Source: JABDIY01 sp963803845 (GTDB lineage Bacteria > Actinomycetota > Acidimicrobiia > Acidimicrobiales > SZUA-35). Taken from it: a stretch of DNA of 64,000 nucleotides. The notes beneath the pieces were generated by a model that was given only the letters and a program-made list of their open reading frames with translations, had not been told where the DNA came from and searched no databases. The DNA is taken from positions 1,860,001-1,924,000 of the forward strand of contig CAWDNZ010000004.1 of the NCBI GenBank assembly GCA_963803845.1, in the 5' to 3' direction. The position numbers were made by a program, and so were the translations under genes. How positions within the stretch are numbered: the first letter of the stretch is position 1; the number at the start of each line of letters is the position of its first letter. Shown piece by piece: positions 26,744-35,554 of this stretch.

Positions 26744-27727
26744 TCAGCCGCCCAGTTGGCTCATGGACTTGGACGGGCGGATGAAATGCACTTGATTGAT
26801 CGAGTGCCCCGCCCACTTCTGCCGTACCTCGCCAGCCACGGCTGCCACGATTTCGGAGTCGGAGGCTCCACTTCGAAGGAGGGTTCGCAGATCCGTATGT
26901 CCCAGCGCAAAGAGGCAGTTGCGGAGTTGGCCGTCGGCGGTGAGACGAATCCGGTCACATGCCTCGCAGAACGGTTGCGTGACGCTGGCGATGACGCCGA
27001 ACTCACCGCTTCCGTCGGCGTACGCGAATCTTTCGGCGGGGGAGGACCCCCGGGTGATCGGCGAGAAATCGAAGTGGGAGGCGGCCGTGGCCAAGATCTC
27101 TTTGGCGGTGATGACCCGCTCGTTGGACCATTCGCTTTGTGCGTCGAGTGGCATGAATTCGATGAACCGTACGATGACTCCCTTTTCCCGGCCGAAGTGG
27201 AGGAAGTCCAGGATCTCGTCGTGGTTGATGCCCCGCATCGGTACGACATTGAGCTTCACCGGGTCGAATCCGGCGTCGACGGCCGCATCGATGCCCTCCA
27301 GTACTCGAGCAAGCTCGTTGCGCTTGGTCAGCTGATAGAACCGGTCTTCGTGCAAGGTGTCGATGCTGATATTGAGGCGGGTGAGGCCAGCAGCTCGTAA
27401 GTCGTTGGCAATAAGCGCCAAGGTTGCGCCATTGGTGGTCATCGAGAGCTCCACACCAAGCTTGGCCAGACGTTCTACGAGGATGGTGAGCCGGGCCCGC
27501 ACGGTGGGCTCGCCGCCGGTGAGCCGAATGGTTTTGACGCCCGCCTCGTTGACCAAGATCCTTGCGATGCGCTCGATCTCTTCGTAGGACAGGATGCCTT
27601 CGCGTTTTACCCACTCCATCCCCTCTTCAGGCATGCAATAGGCGCACCGGAAGTTGCAGCGGTCGGTGACAGAGATCCGCAGATCGGTGTGAACCCGTCC
27701 GAACGTGTCAATCAGCGATTGAGTCAT
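26744..27727 (-). CDS. moaA: GTP 3',8-cyclase MoaA (radical SAM)
   Basis: First enzyme of molybdopterin synthesis. The SAM-cluster cysteines are in CNFRCAYC (C24, C28, C31). The second 4Fe-4S site is in CEACDRIRLTADGQLRNCL, and the protein ends in the Gly-Gly needed for activity (SQLGG). At 327 residues it is full length. It is the first gene of the moaA-moaC pair and divergent from the small membrane protein at 27911. Confidence 0.97.
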   Translation of the reverse strand: MTQSLIDTFGRVHTDLRISVTDRCNFRCAYCMPEEGMEWVKREGILSYEEIERIARILVNEAGVKTIRLTGGEPTVRARLTILVERLAKLGVELSMTTNGATLALIANDLRAAGLTRLNISIDTLHEDRFYQLTKRNELARVLEGIDAAVDAGFDPVKLNVVPMRGINHDEILDFLHFGREKGVIVRFIEFMPLDAQSEWSNERVITAKEILATAASHFDFSPITRGSSPAERFAYADGSGEFGVIASVTQPFCEACDRIRLTADGQLRNCLFALGHTDLRTLLRSGASDSEIVAAVAGEVRQKWAGHSINQVHFIRPSKSMSQLGG

Positions 27728-27790
27728 CGCTGACAGCGTACCTATTGGCGGCTCCTCCGCGGAAGCGGGGTTCGCTTCGAGATTGCCGCC

Positions 27791-27816
27791 GAAAGTGGTC
27801 GAAAGTGGCGGAGTGC
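27791..27816 (+). repeat. 10-bp direct repeats in the moaA upstream gap
   Basis: GAAAGTGGTC, GAAAGTGGCG and a partial GAGTGCC stand exactly 10 bp apart in the divergent promoter region. One turn of helix between repeats suggests a protein-binding site. The AAAGTGG-N3 pattern resembles boxes described for MraZ in Mollicutes, but nothing here links it to MraZ. The rest of the 183-bp gap holds no gene that I can see. Confidence 0.35.
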
Positions 27817-27910
27817 CAACCTCGGAGGCAAACCTTCGACTAATAATGGGCAGTAGTACCCGTCAGACCGCGTTTCACTGCGCCCCGTTCACCGAAAGTG
27901 CGTCCACCCA

Positions 27911-28417
27911 ATGCCCCTGCCCCCCTGGCAAATGATAATCGTCACCGGCGTCGTCGGTCTCTGGATGGCCTGGCTGGTCGTGCCGTTTCTGCGCTCGCTC
28001 CGAGCCCAAGAGCACGATTCGATCGGGTCCTTCCGCCAGCAGCTCAACGCCATGGGGAAAGCGCCCGAGGAAGTGCTCGTTGAGCGCAGCAGCGGGGGTC
28101 ACCTGGCCACGTCGCCGTCGAAGTGGCGATCCCAGTCCGTTCATGCGCGTCGCCGTCAGATCTTTGGTGCCCTGGTGATCTCGGCCGTGGTGTCGTTGGT
28201 TCTGGCGGTAATCATGGGTGGTCTTCTTGTGGGACTCCATCTCACGATGGACGTCATGCTGGCCACCTTCGTCACGTTCGCCAACCGGTCCGGAGCTCGA
28301 GAAATCGACCGCCGGGAAACAGTGGTGTATCTCGACGAGTACGGCGTTGAGTACGAAGACTCCCCCTACGACGAGTTCGCCGAAATCGACGACGAACTTC
28401 TGGTCAACTACGGCTAA
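27911..28417 (+). CDS. Hypothetical small membrane protein
   Basis: 168 residues. The first hydrophobic helix is at ~6-26 (MIIVTGVVGLWMAWLVVPFL). A charged loop follows, then a long hydrophobic stretch at ~84-122 (ALVISAVVSLVLAVIMGGLL onwards) that fits two helices. The C-terminus is highly acidic (YDEFAEIDDELLVNYG). I do not recognise the family. It ends 26 bp before a tRNA-Ala gene on the same strand and may share its transcript. Confidence 0.6.
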   Translation: MPLPPWQMIIVTGVVGLWMAWLVVPFLRSLRAQEHDSIGSFRQQLNAMGKAPEEVLVERSSGGHLATSPSKWRSQSVHARRRQIFGALVISAVVSLVLAVIMGGLLVGLHLTMDVMLATFVTFANRSGAREIDRRETVVYLDEYGVEYEDSPYDEFAEIDDELLVNYG

Positions 28418-28443
28418 GCTTTCTGTTCCTCACCTGAGAAGGA

Positions 28444-28517
28444 GGGGGTGTAGCTCAGTTGGCTAGAGCGCCTCGGTCGCATCGAGGAGGCCAGGGGTTC
28501 GAATCCCCTCACCTCCA
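28444..28517 (+). tRNA. tRNA-Ala(CGC)
   Basis: Acceptor GGGGGTG/CACCTCC with one G-T pair, D-arm GCTC/GAGC, anticodon stem CCTCG/CGAGG with loop GTCGCAT (anticodon CGC), variable AGGCC, T-arm AGGGG-TTCGAAT-CCCCT and discriminator A. CCA is not encoded. It is the second alanine tRNA in the window. Confidence 0.95.
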
Positions 28518-28624
28518 CATCTCGCCTGTGCGTGGTGTATGCCCCCGCTGTATGTTCAAGCAGCCCGCGTGAAGAGGATTAAAAGGCTGGTTTAGGAGGT
28601 CCTTTTTCTCTCCGATATGAGAGA

Positions 28625-31288
28625 GTGGCCTCCAACAAGAAGCGATTCGTCCCGGGCGTCCGGGTAGTTTTTGCCGCTGCTGTTCTGGTGCCGCTGCTTG
28701 GCCTCGGTTGGTTGGCCAGCTCTGATGTACAAGCGGCCAACGATCTGGTGGGGCGGACCGTGCAGATCGATCAGCTCACCGCCCGAGTTGCAGACTCGCT
28801 GCACGCAGAAGCGCTGCTGGCCGAGGAGTCGTATTGGGCTCAAGCCCGGGTGTCCATCGGCGAGTTCGGCATCTCCAGTGAGCTCATACGTGGTATCAGC
28901 GGGTTTGACGTCGTCGCCAATTCTCTCGATGCTCAGCGCCGCGTCGACAGCGCTCTCGCCGACGGCGAGTTCTCGGCGGAGCTGGTCGACCAGCTCCAGC
29001 AAGCGAGGCTGCAAGCCGAGCCGTCGGGGGAGCCTCCCAGGGTTACCAAGGGCTACAGCGTTGTCGCTCGGTTGCTCAGCGAGTCCGTTGCCGCCGACCT
29101 CGGCGAGATCCGTTCCCTGGCCCGAGCGATCCCTGACGCCGGCAAGTTGACCAACACCGTGGAGCTATTGGAGCTCTCGGTGGATCTGCGCTCGTCTGTG
29201 TCTCAAATGACCCAATCCTATTTCTCGGTCAATTTCCCGACCGGCGATGGAGCCCGCCTTGACACTGAGCAGCTGCTTCGGTCTCATCTCGAATACGACG
29301 GGAACGTGCAAGTCCTTTCCCGATCGCTGCGCGAGAACGGAGGGCCTTCGGAGCTGTGGGTGGAGATCGAGGCCGATCCAGACGTGATCGCCTTTTTCGG
29401 TCGCGTCGAAGACCTCACTGCACCGTATTTCTTCTCTGGACCGGCTCGGCCGGTCGGTGGCGTTTCCCTACCGGCTGGAGATGATTCGTCTACCAACGCG
29501 TTCGCCGGTTCGTTGGACGCGGTCAGCCGGCACGTCGAGTTCGTGGACGCAGTATCAGAAGACGTTCGGTCACAGTCCGGGGTGGTGCGGTCGAACGCCG
29601 AGCGGGCTCGGAACTGGCGGCTTCTCCTCGTGGTTGGCTTGGGGGCCTTGGCCTCGCTCGCGGTTGTAGGCGCCAGTCTTTGGATGGTGGTTCCGCTCCG
29701 TCGGATGGCCGTCGTCGTAGCCCAGTTGCGTGAGGGGCGCTATACCGGTCGTGTTCGTGAAGCCGGGCCCGCCGAGGTGCGGGCGGCGGCGCGGGCGCTC
29801 AACGAGGCTGTGGAGAGCATGGGCGTGGCAGAGCGCATGGCCACGGCGCTCGCCAGACGAGATCTTGACAGTCCGGCCTTCGCGGTGGAGACGTCCGGCC
29901 GCCTGGGTGCCTCACTTCGAGACGCAGTTTCGGCGCTGGCTTCTTCGATTGCTGACCGGGAGGAGTTCCGGGAACGGCTGGCCTACGAGGCGGCCCATGA
30001 CGGGCTCACGGGGATTGCCAATCGCGCCAACACGATAAAGCAACTTGGTCAGGCGCTGGGACGCTTCGATCGGGGCGATCAAGAGCTTGCTGTCATGTTC
30101 ATCGACGTTGACGGTTTCAAGCGGGTGAACGACGTTCACGGCCATGCGGTCGGAGACGTAGTCCTGCGGACGGTGGCGGAGAGAATCTCGGCAGCTATGC
30201 GCCTGGGAGACCACGTGGGCCGCCTCGGCGGTGACGAGTTCGTGGTGATCGCCGAGCCGATCGTCGACCTTGACACAGCGATGGGATTGGCCAACCGCGT
30301 TCTCCAAGCGCTCTGCCAACCGTTCACGGCAAACGGCGTCTCTCTGACGATTAGCGTCAGCATCGGTGTCACGTTTGCCACGGTCAGCTCCACACCCGAG
30401 GAACTCCTTCGCGATGCCGACCTCGCCCTCTACGAGGCCAAGGAACAGGGTCGGGCTCGTGTGGCCTTCTGCGACGAGGCGCTGAAGAACCGCAAGGAAT
30501 CCAGGCTGACCACGGAAAAGGCTCTCAAACGGGCCATCGCCGACGACGAGCTGGAATTCCACTTCCAACCGATTCTCAATGCCGAAACTGGCCAGCTCGC
30601 CTCGGTCGAAGCGCTGCTGCGGTGGCGCCTGCCCAACGGGGCGTATTGCCCGCCTGCGGAGTTCATCCCAACGGCCGAACGCAGCGACCTCATTCTGGCC
30701 GTCGACAAGTGGGTGCTGCGCGAAGTGGCCCAGCAACTTCAGGAGTGGTCCACCGTTCCCACGCTCAGCGCGCTGGGCATCTCGGTGAACGTGTCCGCTC
30801 GCCATCTCTCTGAACCCATGCTGGCCGAGACAGTTCTGCGGCCGCTGCGGGAACTCTCGGTCGATCCTCAACGGCTCACGATCGAGGTAACCGAAACAGC
30901 GTTTCTCGATGACCTCGATCTGGCATCCGCCACGCTCCGAACCCTCCGTGACGCTGGGGTACGGATCGCAATCGATGACTTCGGCACCGGCTACGCCTCT
31001 CTCGCCCACCTGAGACGCCTTCCGGTGGATATTCTCAAGATCGACCACAGCTTCGTTGACGGCCTCGGTCGTGCTGATGACCGAACCCTCGTGCAGTTGA
31101 CCATTGAGACCGGTCACCTCCTGGGCGCTTTCATCATCGCCGAGGGGGTGGAGACCGCCGAGCAGGCCCGCCAACTACTGGAAATGGGCACCGACTTCCT
31201 CCAAGGTTACGGCCTTGGCAAACCCATGCCGGCCACGGAGTTCGTGGAATGGGTGGAGCGTCGGCAGTCGCAACGATCAGGCGTCTGA
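28625..31288 (+). CDS. Membrane GGDEF-EAL c-di-GMP enzyme with periplasmic sensor
   Basis: GTG start, 887 residues. An N-terminal membrane helix (~14-32), a helical periplasmic sensor (~35-328), a second helix (~332-356) and a HAMP-like linker lead to GGDEF (~450-615) and EAL (~635-885). Both domains look catalytic: GGDEF at 535-539 with inhibitory-site RLGD at 526-529; EAL at 662-664, NVS at 722-724, EVTE at 754-757, DDFGTGY at 784-790, LKID at 804-807 and EGVE at 840-843. It could make or break c-di-GMP. AGGAGGT lies 24 nt upstream, far for the GTG. It overlaps galK by 12 bp. Confidence 0.92.
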   Translation: MASNKKRFVPGVRVVFAAAVLVPLLGLGWLASSDVQAANDLVGRTVQIDQLTARVADSLHAEALLAEESYWAQARVSIGEFGISSELIRGISGFDVVANSLDAQRRVDSALADGEFSAELVDQLQQARLQAEPSGEPPRVTKGYSVVARLLSESVAADLGEIRSLARAIPDAGKLTNTVELLELSVDLRSSVSQMTQSYFSVNFPTGDGARLDTEQLLRSHLEYDGNVQVLSRSLRENGGPSELWVEIEADPDVIAFFGRVEDLTAPYFFSGPARPVGGVSLPAGDDSSTNAFAGSLDAVSRHVEFVDAVSEDVRSQSGVVRSNAERARNWRLLLVVGLGALASLAVVGASLWMVVPLRRMAVVVAQLREGRYTGRVREAGPAEVRAAARALNEAVESMGVAERMATALARRDLDSPAFAVETSGRLGASLRDAVSALASSIADREEFRERLAYEAAHDGLTGIANRANTIKQLGQALGRFDRGDQELAVMFIDVDGFKRVNDVHGHAVGDVVLRTVAERISAAMRLGDHVGRLGGDEFVVIAEPIVDLDTAMGLANRVLQALCQPFTANGVSLTISVSIGVTFATVSSTPEELLRDADLALYEAKEQGRARVAFCDEALKNRKESRLTTEKALKRAIADDELEFHFQPILNAETGQLASVEALLRWRLPNGAYCPPAEFIPTAERSDLILAVDKWVLREVAQQLQEWSTVPTLSALGISVNVSARHLSEPMLAETVLRPLRELSVDPQRLTIEVTETAFLDDLDLASATLRTLRDAGVRIAIDDFGTGYASLAHLRRLPVDILKIDHSFVDGLGRADDRTLVQLTIETGHLLGAFIIAEGVETAEQARQLLEMGTDFLQGYGLGKPMPATEFVEWVERRQSQRSGV

Positions 31289-32323
31289 GACCCAGGAGAT
31301 CCTCGCCCCCGCAGAGGGTGTTGCGGCGGTCCACCACGTATCGACGTTGGGTTGAGCTCCGGGCTCGGCGAAGGCCACAATTGATCCACCGAATCCTCCG
31401 CCCGTGAGGCGAGCTGCCCGGATGCCCGGCTGTGCCATGAGGTGGGCGACCAGCGCCTCCACAGTTGCTGTTGAGGCGCCAAAATTGTCGGCGTAGCTTC
31501 GATGACCTTCCGTCAGGATTTCGGCTGCCAGATCCAGATCCGAGGCTTCGAAGGCGGCCGCCATTTCTCGAACCCGTCCATTGTCGCCAACTACATGACT
31601 GGCGATCCGTCGAACCATCGGGTCTTCGAGACCGGCGACGTCGCTCAGCGTGGCGAGGCGGAGCGGACCAATATGCTGTTGCGCGGCGTAGCAAGCTTCA
31701 CGACGATCGCTGTACTCGGAACCAACGAGCTCCCGCTCTTGCCCCGAGTGGACGATGAGAATCTGGAGTCCCTCGGGCACGACAACCGGTGTGATGGCAA
31801 GGTCATGACAATCGATCATCAGCGCAGATCCGGCCACCCCGCACAACGAGGCCAGCTGGTCCATGATGCCCGTCTCCACGCCGGTGGCGTCCTGCTCGGC
31901 CGCCTTGACCACCTTGGCGAGTTCCACGCGGTCGAGATCGTCGGGCCGATCCGGCGCAGTGGTGAGGGGGAGCGCGGTTGCACATGACAGTGCGGTGCTG
32001 GTGGACAGGCCGGTGCCACCGGCGGGGAGCGAACTGGAGATCTCTATATCGAGCCCGGTCGATCCCGGGACCCGATTGATCACCGCGGCAAGGAACCGCC
32101 CCCAAGAGGGGGTAACTGCGGCGAGATCATCAACCGGTAGCGAAAGATCAACCCGCTCGGTCTGATTGTTGGATTTGGCTCGGAGCACGCCCGGGGTGAC
32201 ACGCCCGGTGATTGTGATTCCGAGGTCCAACGCCATCGGGAACACGAGACCACCGGTGTAATCGGTGTGTTCGCCGATCAGGTTCACCCGGCCGGGTGCA
32301 AACGAGCGAAACGAATGGCTCAT
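31277..32323 (-). CDS. galK: Galactokinase (GHMP family)
   Basis: Phosphorylates galactose at C1. The signature GRVNLIGEHTDYTGG is at residues 11-25. The GHMP ATP loop follows (SSLPAGGTGLSTSTAL), and the C-terminal motif is RLTGGGFGGSIVAF. At 348 residues it is slightly short of the ~380 of enteric GalK but complete. The start overlaps the pfkA stop (ATGA), so the two sugar kinases are co-translated. No galT or galE lies nearby; a related sugar cannot be excluded. Confidence 0.88.
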   Translation of the reverse strand: MSHSFRSFAPGRVNLIGEHTDYTGGLVFPMALDLGITITGRVTPGVLRAKSNNQTERVDLSLPVDDLAAVTPSWGRFLAAVINRVPGSTGLDIEISSSLPAGGTGLSTSTALSCATALPLTTAPDRPDDLDRVELAKVVKAAEQDATGVETGIMDQLASLCGVAGSALMIDCHDLAITPVVVPEGLQILIVHSGQERELVGSEYSDRREACYAAQQHIGPLRLATLSDVAGLEDPMVRRIASHVVGDNGRVREMAAAFEASDLDLAAEILTEGHRSYADNFGASTATVEALVAHLMAQPGIRAARLTGGGFGGSIVAFAEPGAQPNVDTWWTAATPSAGARISWVSDA

Positions 32324-33348
32324 GGGAAGAACTGCTTGGCGGTATCCCAGATCTCATCGTTCACGTATTTCAAATCGGCCACAGCGTCCGAGATCGGAAC
32401 CCGGACCACCTTGTTGGCCTGCAGAGCGACCATCTGGCCGAATGCCCCGTCGTGCACAGCGTCGATAGCGGCAACTCCGAACCAGGTGGAGAGCACACGG
32501 TCGAATGCGGTTGGTGAGCCGCCCCGTTGGACGTGGCCCAGGATGGTGACTCGCGTCTCGTAGCCGGTCCGGGCCTCGATCTCACGCGTGACCAGGTTTC
32601 CGATCCCACCCAGGCGGATGTGGCCGTACTCGTCGTATTCGTCCGGCGGGATCTCCATGGTCCCCGCTTTTGGCTTGGCGCCCTCGGCAACGACCACGAT
32701 CGAGGCGTAGCGGCCTCTCTCGTGGCGGCGCCGCAACGCGTTGCACACCTCTTCGATGTCGAAGGGTTTCTCTGGAATAAGCGTGATGGTGGCACCGCCG
32801 GCCAATCCGGCCCATGCTGCAATATGACCCACGTGACGACCCATAACCTCCACCACCATGATGCGGTTGTGGCTCTCGGCGGTGGTGTGGAGTCGGTCGA
32901 TCGCCTCGGTGGCGATGGCAACAGCAGTGTCGAAACCGAAAGTTCGTTCGGTGATCCCGATGTCGTTGTCGATGGTCTTGGGAATTCCTACTACGGGGAT
33001 GCCCACCCGGAAGAGTTCCGCTGAGCAGGAAAGCGTGCCCTCGCCTCCGATTGCGATGATGGCATCGAGTCCGAGCTTCTCCACGGTGTTCTTCACTCGG
33101 TCGACGCCGTCGGGGTACATGTACGGATTGATACGGCTGGTTCCGATGACGGTGCCGCCACGCGACAGAGTCCCTCGCATGTAATTGACGGACAGCTCGG
33201 TGTACTCGCCGGCCATGACACCCCGCCACCCGTCCTGGAATCCCAATAGCGAGTCGCCGTATTCCCGTTCCCCCTTGCGCACGATGCCTCGAATGACCGC
33301 ATTCAAACCCGGACAGTCACCACCACCGGTCAGGATCCCAACGTTCAC
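32320..33348 (-). CDS. pfkA: 6-phosphofructokinase
   Basis: Glycolytic kinase, 342 residues. It opens MNVGILTGGGDCPGLNAVIRG and shows GTSRINPY, PKTIDNDI (123-130), MGRHVGHIAAWAGLAGGA and LGHVQRGGSPTAFDR. The specificity motif is GGEGT at 101-105: Gly at the second variable position favours ATP, where PPi enzymes have Asp (GGDD). The Lys of PKTIDND places it in the mixed-substrate group III of HAMAP, common in actinobacteria. First gene of the pfkA-galK pair. Confidence 0.94.
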   Translation of the reverse strand: MNVGILTGGGDCPGLNAVIRGIVRKGEREYGDSLLGFQDGWRGVMAGEYTELSVNYMRGTLSRGGTVIGTSRINPYMYPDGVDRVKNTVEKLGLDAIIAIGGEGTLSCSAELFRVGIPVVGIPKTIDNDIGITERTFGFDTAVAIATEAIDRLHTTAESHNRIMVVEVMGRHVGHIAAWAGLAGGATITLIPEKPFDIEEVCNALRRRHERGRYASIVVVAEGAKPKAGTMEIPPDEYDEYGHIRLGGIGNLVTREIEARTGYETRVTILGHVQRGGSPTAFDRVLSTWFGVAAIDAVHDGAFGQMVALQANKVVRVPISDAVADLKYVNDEIWDTAKQFFP

Positions 33349-33395
33349 CCCCTCAATCTATTCGCCAGCCATCCCAACCCTGCGCACGCTTGGGA

Positions 33396-34064
33396 CTATT
33401 GGTCCTCCGCCGGTGCCTCGTCGTCGGAATTCACCGTTTCGTCCTGTTGCTGTGACGCGGCAACCTCGTTCACGTCGGTTGCGAGGCAATCGTTGTAGTT
33501 CTCGCGTCGAGCGAACTCGCTCTCGATCGACTCGGCGTTTGCCCCTGCGAGCTGGATTGGACCCCGGGAGTCTCGCAGCTGAACGGCGTTGACCCCCTCG
33601 AACTGGGTCAGTGTGCAAACCAGAACCTGCGCGGGAAGGCGATTGCTGGAATCGCGAAGTTGAGCTTCGTCGGAGACCGTGATGACCACAAGTCCCGCAG
33701 TGGGGGCCGATACCACCGGGTTGAGCGACTCGGAGAACCTCGCTCGCATTGGCGCCAGAGCAAGCTCGGCTTCGGTAGGCCCAGCGCTGAGAGCGTTGAT
33801 CGCTTCTTGGAGCTGGGGAGGTTGTTCTCGATTCCGCTCAACCGAGATCAGTGACTCGTCAGCTTCGGAGATGAAGTACAGCGTGAGTGTGAAGGGTCCT
33901 TCGGGCTCGACTACCGGTGGCACGGTAGCGAGCGAAGTCCCGGTGAGTTCATAAGGCACGTCCTGGATCACAACTGCTGCGTTCCCGCCCACGGTGGTGC
34001 AGCCGAGAACGCCGTATGCGGCGGCCAGGATGAATGAGATTGGGCGACGGAGGGTTCGATTCAT
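33396..34064 (-). CDS. GerMN-domain lipoprotein
   Basis: 222 residues. The lipobox GVLGC puts the acylated Cys at residue 22. The GerMN domain runs from ~55 to ~180: TLYFISEADESLISVERN, LQEAINALSAGPTEAEL, VITVSDEAQLRDSSN, VLVCTLTQFEGVNAVQL. An acidic tail follows. It is third in a response regulator-histidine kinase-lipoprotein operon, matching mtrA-mtrB-lpqB, but it keeps only the GerMN part of LpqB and lacks the C-terminal propeller. Its start overlaps the kinase stop (ATGA). Confidence 0.82.
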   Translation of the reverse strand: MNRTLRRPISFILAAAYGVLGCTTVGGNAAVVIQDVPYELTGTSLATVPPVVEPEGPFTLTLYFISEADESLISVERNREQPPQLQEAINALSAGPTEAELALAPMRARFSESLNPVVSAPTAGLVVITVSDEAQLRDSSNRLPAQVLVCTLTQFEGVNAVQLRDSRGPIQLAGANAESIESEFARRENYNDCLATDVNEVAASQQQDETVNSDDEAPAEDQ

Positions 34065-35554
34065 ATGGCCAGCTCCTCAACGGCAATGGCATAGTCGGGG
34101 CTTACGCCGGGAAGCTCGAGCACGAACCGAGCCCCGGTTCCCGTGGGTGTTGATCCGTCCACCCAGATCCGGCCTCCGTGCAGGCGGACATGTTCTGCTA
34201 CGAGCGAAAGGCCGAGCCCGACCCCCTTGGCTACGTCACGACGGCCGGCATCGCCCCCGGCTCGCGAGAAACGATCGAAGATCCGAAGTCGGTCGGACGG
34301 GGCGACCCCGGGACCGTCGTCGACCACTGCGATCCGGAGCCGATTATTGTGACGCGAGACGTGAATCTCGGTTGCCCCGCCGGCGTACTTGCGGGCATTG
34401 TCGAGCAGATTGGCGATGACCTGATGCAACCGTCGCTTGTCAGCCTCCACCAGGAACGGGTCATCGTCCTCGGTGATGATTTGGATCGTCGGGACACGGC
34501 TCTGCGCAACCACTCGCTGGAGGAACTCCACAACGTCGAATAGGTCGGTATCCAGCTGGATGGCCCCGGCGTCGAGCCGGGAGATCTCCAGCAAATCCTC
34601 GACGAGTCGCTGGAAGCGCTGAATGTCTTTTGACAGGAGATCGGTAGCGCGTTGGGCCGCTTCAGGTAACTCCGGTCGACGGTGTTCGAGAACGTCAACC
34701 GATGCAGCCAGCGTCATGAGCGGCGATCGGAGTTCGTGCGACACGTCGGAGGCAAAACGCTCGTCCCGTTCGATCCTGGCTTTGAGAGCTCCGACCATGT
34801 CGTTGAACGAGGCGGAGAGCTTCGCAAGATCGGGATCCGATGGGGCATCGAGACGGGTGTCGAAGTCGCCAGCGGAGATAGCTTCGGCGGCTTCGGCTGC
34901 CTTGGTGATCGGTTGAAGGATTCTACGGGCAAAGTAGAAGCCGAGGCCGGCTCCGAGGATCGTGGCAACGGCTGAGGCACCGATCAAAATTCTGCGCAAA
35001 GTGGCCAACGTCGCCTCGGTTGCGGTTAGTGGAAGTATCTCGTAGTACTTGGCGTCGATCTCGGCGATCCAAACTCCGCTGGCGAATTGGGACCCTTCGG
35101 GCGTCTCGAAGCGCTTACTTCCCGCATCGCCGCGGATGATCAGCTCGCGCAGGTCAATGGGGATGTTCTGTTCCACCAACCCCGAGAGGGAGCGGGGTTG
35201 ATTGTCCTTCACGAGTAGCAGGACACGGGCGTTATTCGCTCGAGGGAGTTCCTCCAGGATGTTGGACACCGGGTCAACAGCCTCGGCGTCGGTAGCGGCA
35301 GCCTCGGGTTCAGGTAGATTCTGAAGACCATTCCGGAGACGCTCGGCGTTGTTGAACATCTGAGAAACGGCGAGGTTCTCCGTGTCGGCGAGAAGTCGCT
35401 GCTGAGCGAGCACGAAGGTGCTGACCGCCATGCCGGTGGAGAGCAAGAGAGCTCCGAGTGCATAGGAAATCGAGACGCGGGCCCGTAGACCGAAGGCCCG
35501 CCAGACCGGGAACGGGCCCCGGCGGCGGTGCTCAGGGCTGAAGCTTGTAGCCAA
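34061..35554 (-). CDS. Sensor histidine kinase (MtrB-like)
   Basis: 497 residues. Two membrane helices (~27-50 and ~188-208) bracket an extracytoplasmic sensor. HAMP follows (~209-262), then the dimerisation domain with phosphoaccepting His273 in SDVSHELRSPL. The ATPase domain has the N box (HQVIANLLDNARKYA), G1 (VVDDGPGV) and G2 (GVGLGLSLVAEHV). The start overlaps the response regulator gene by 23 bp. Order and partners match MtrB, a kinase of envelope and cell-division homeostasis in actinobacteria; true orthology is inferred. Confidence 0.9.
   Translation of the reverse strand: MATSFSPEHRRRGPFPVWRAFGLRARVSISYALGALLLSTGMAVSTFVLAQQRLLADTENLAVSQMFNNAERLRNGLQNLPEPEAAATDAEAVDPVSNILEELPRANNARVLLLVKDNQPRSLSGLVEQNIPIDLRELIIRGDAGSKRFETPEGSQFASGVWIAEIDAKYYEILPLTATEATLATLRRILIGASAVATILGAGLGFYFARRILQPITKAAEAAEAISAGDFDTRLDAPSDPDLAKLSASFNDMVGALKARIERDERFASDVSHELRSPLMTLAASVDVLEHRRPELPEAAQRATDLLSKDIQRFQRLVEDLLEISRLDAGAIQLDTDLFDVVEFLQRVVAQSRVPTIQIITEDDDPFLVEADKRRLHQVIANLLDNARKYAGGATEIHVSRHNNRLRIAVVDDGPGVAPSDRLRIFDRFSRAGGDAGRRDVAKGVGLGLSLVAEHVRLHGGRIWVDGSTPTGTGARFVLELPGVSPDYAIAVEELAI

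Noticed and set aside
26796..27400. Plus-strand ORFs of 179-225 codons opposite moaA
   Set aside because: Shadows of moaA, whose radical-SAM motifs are unmistakable on the other strand.
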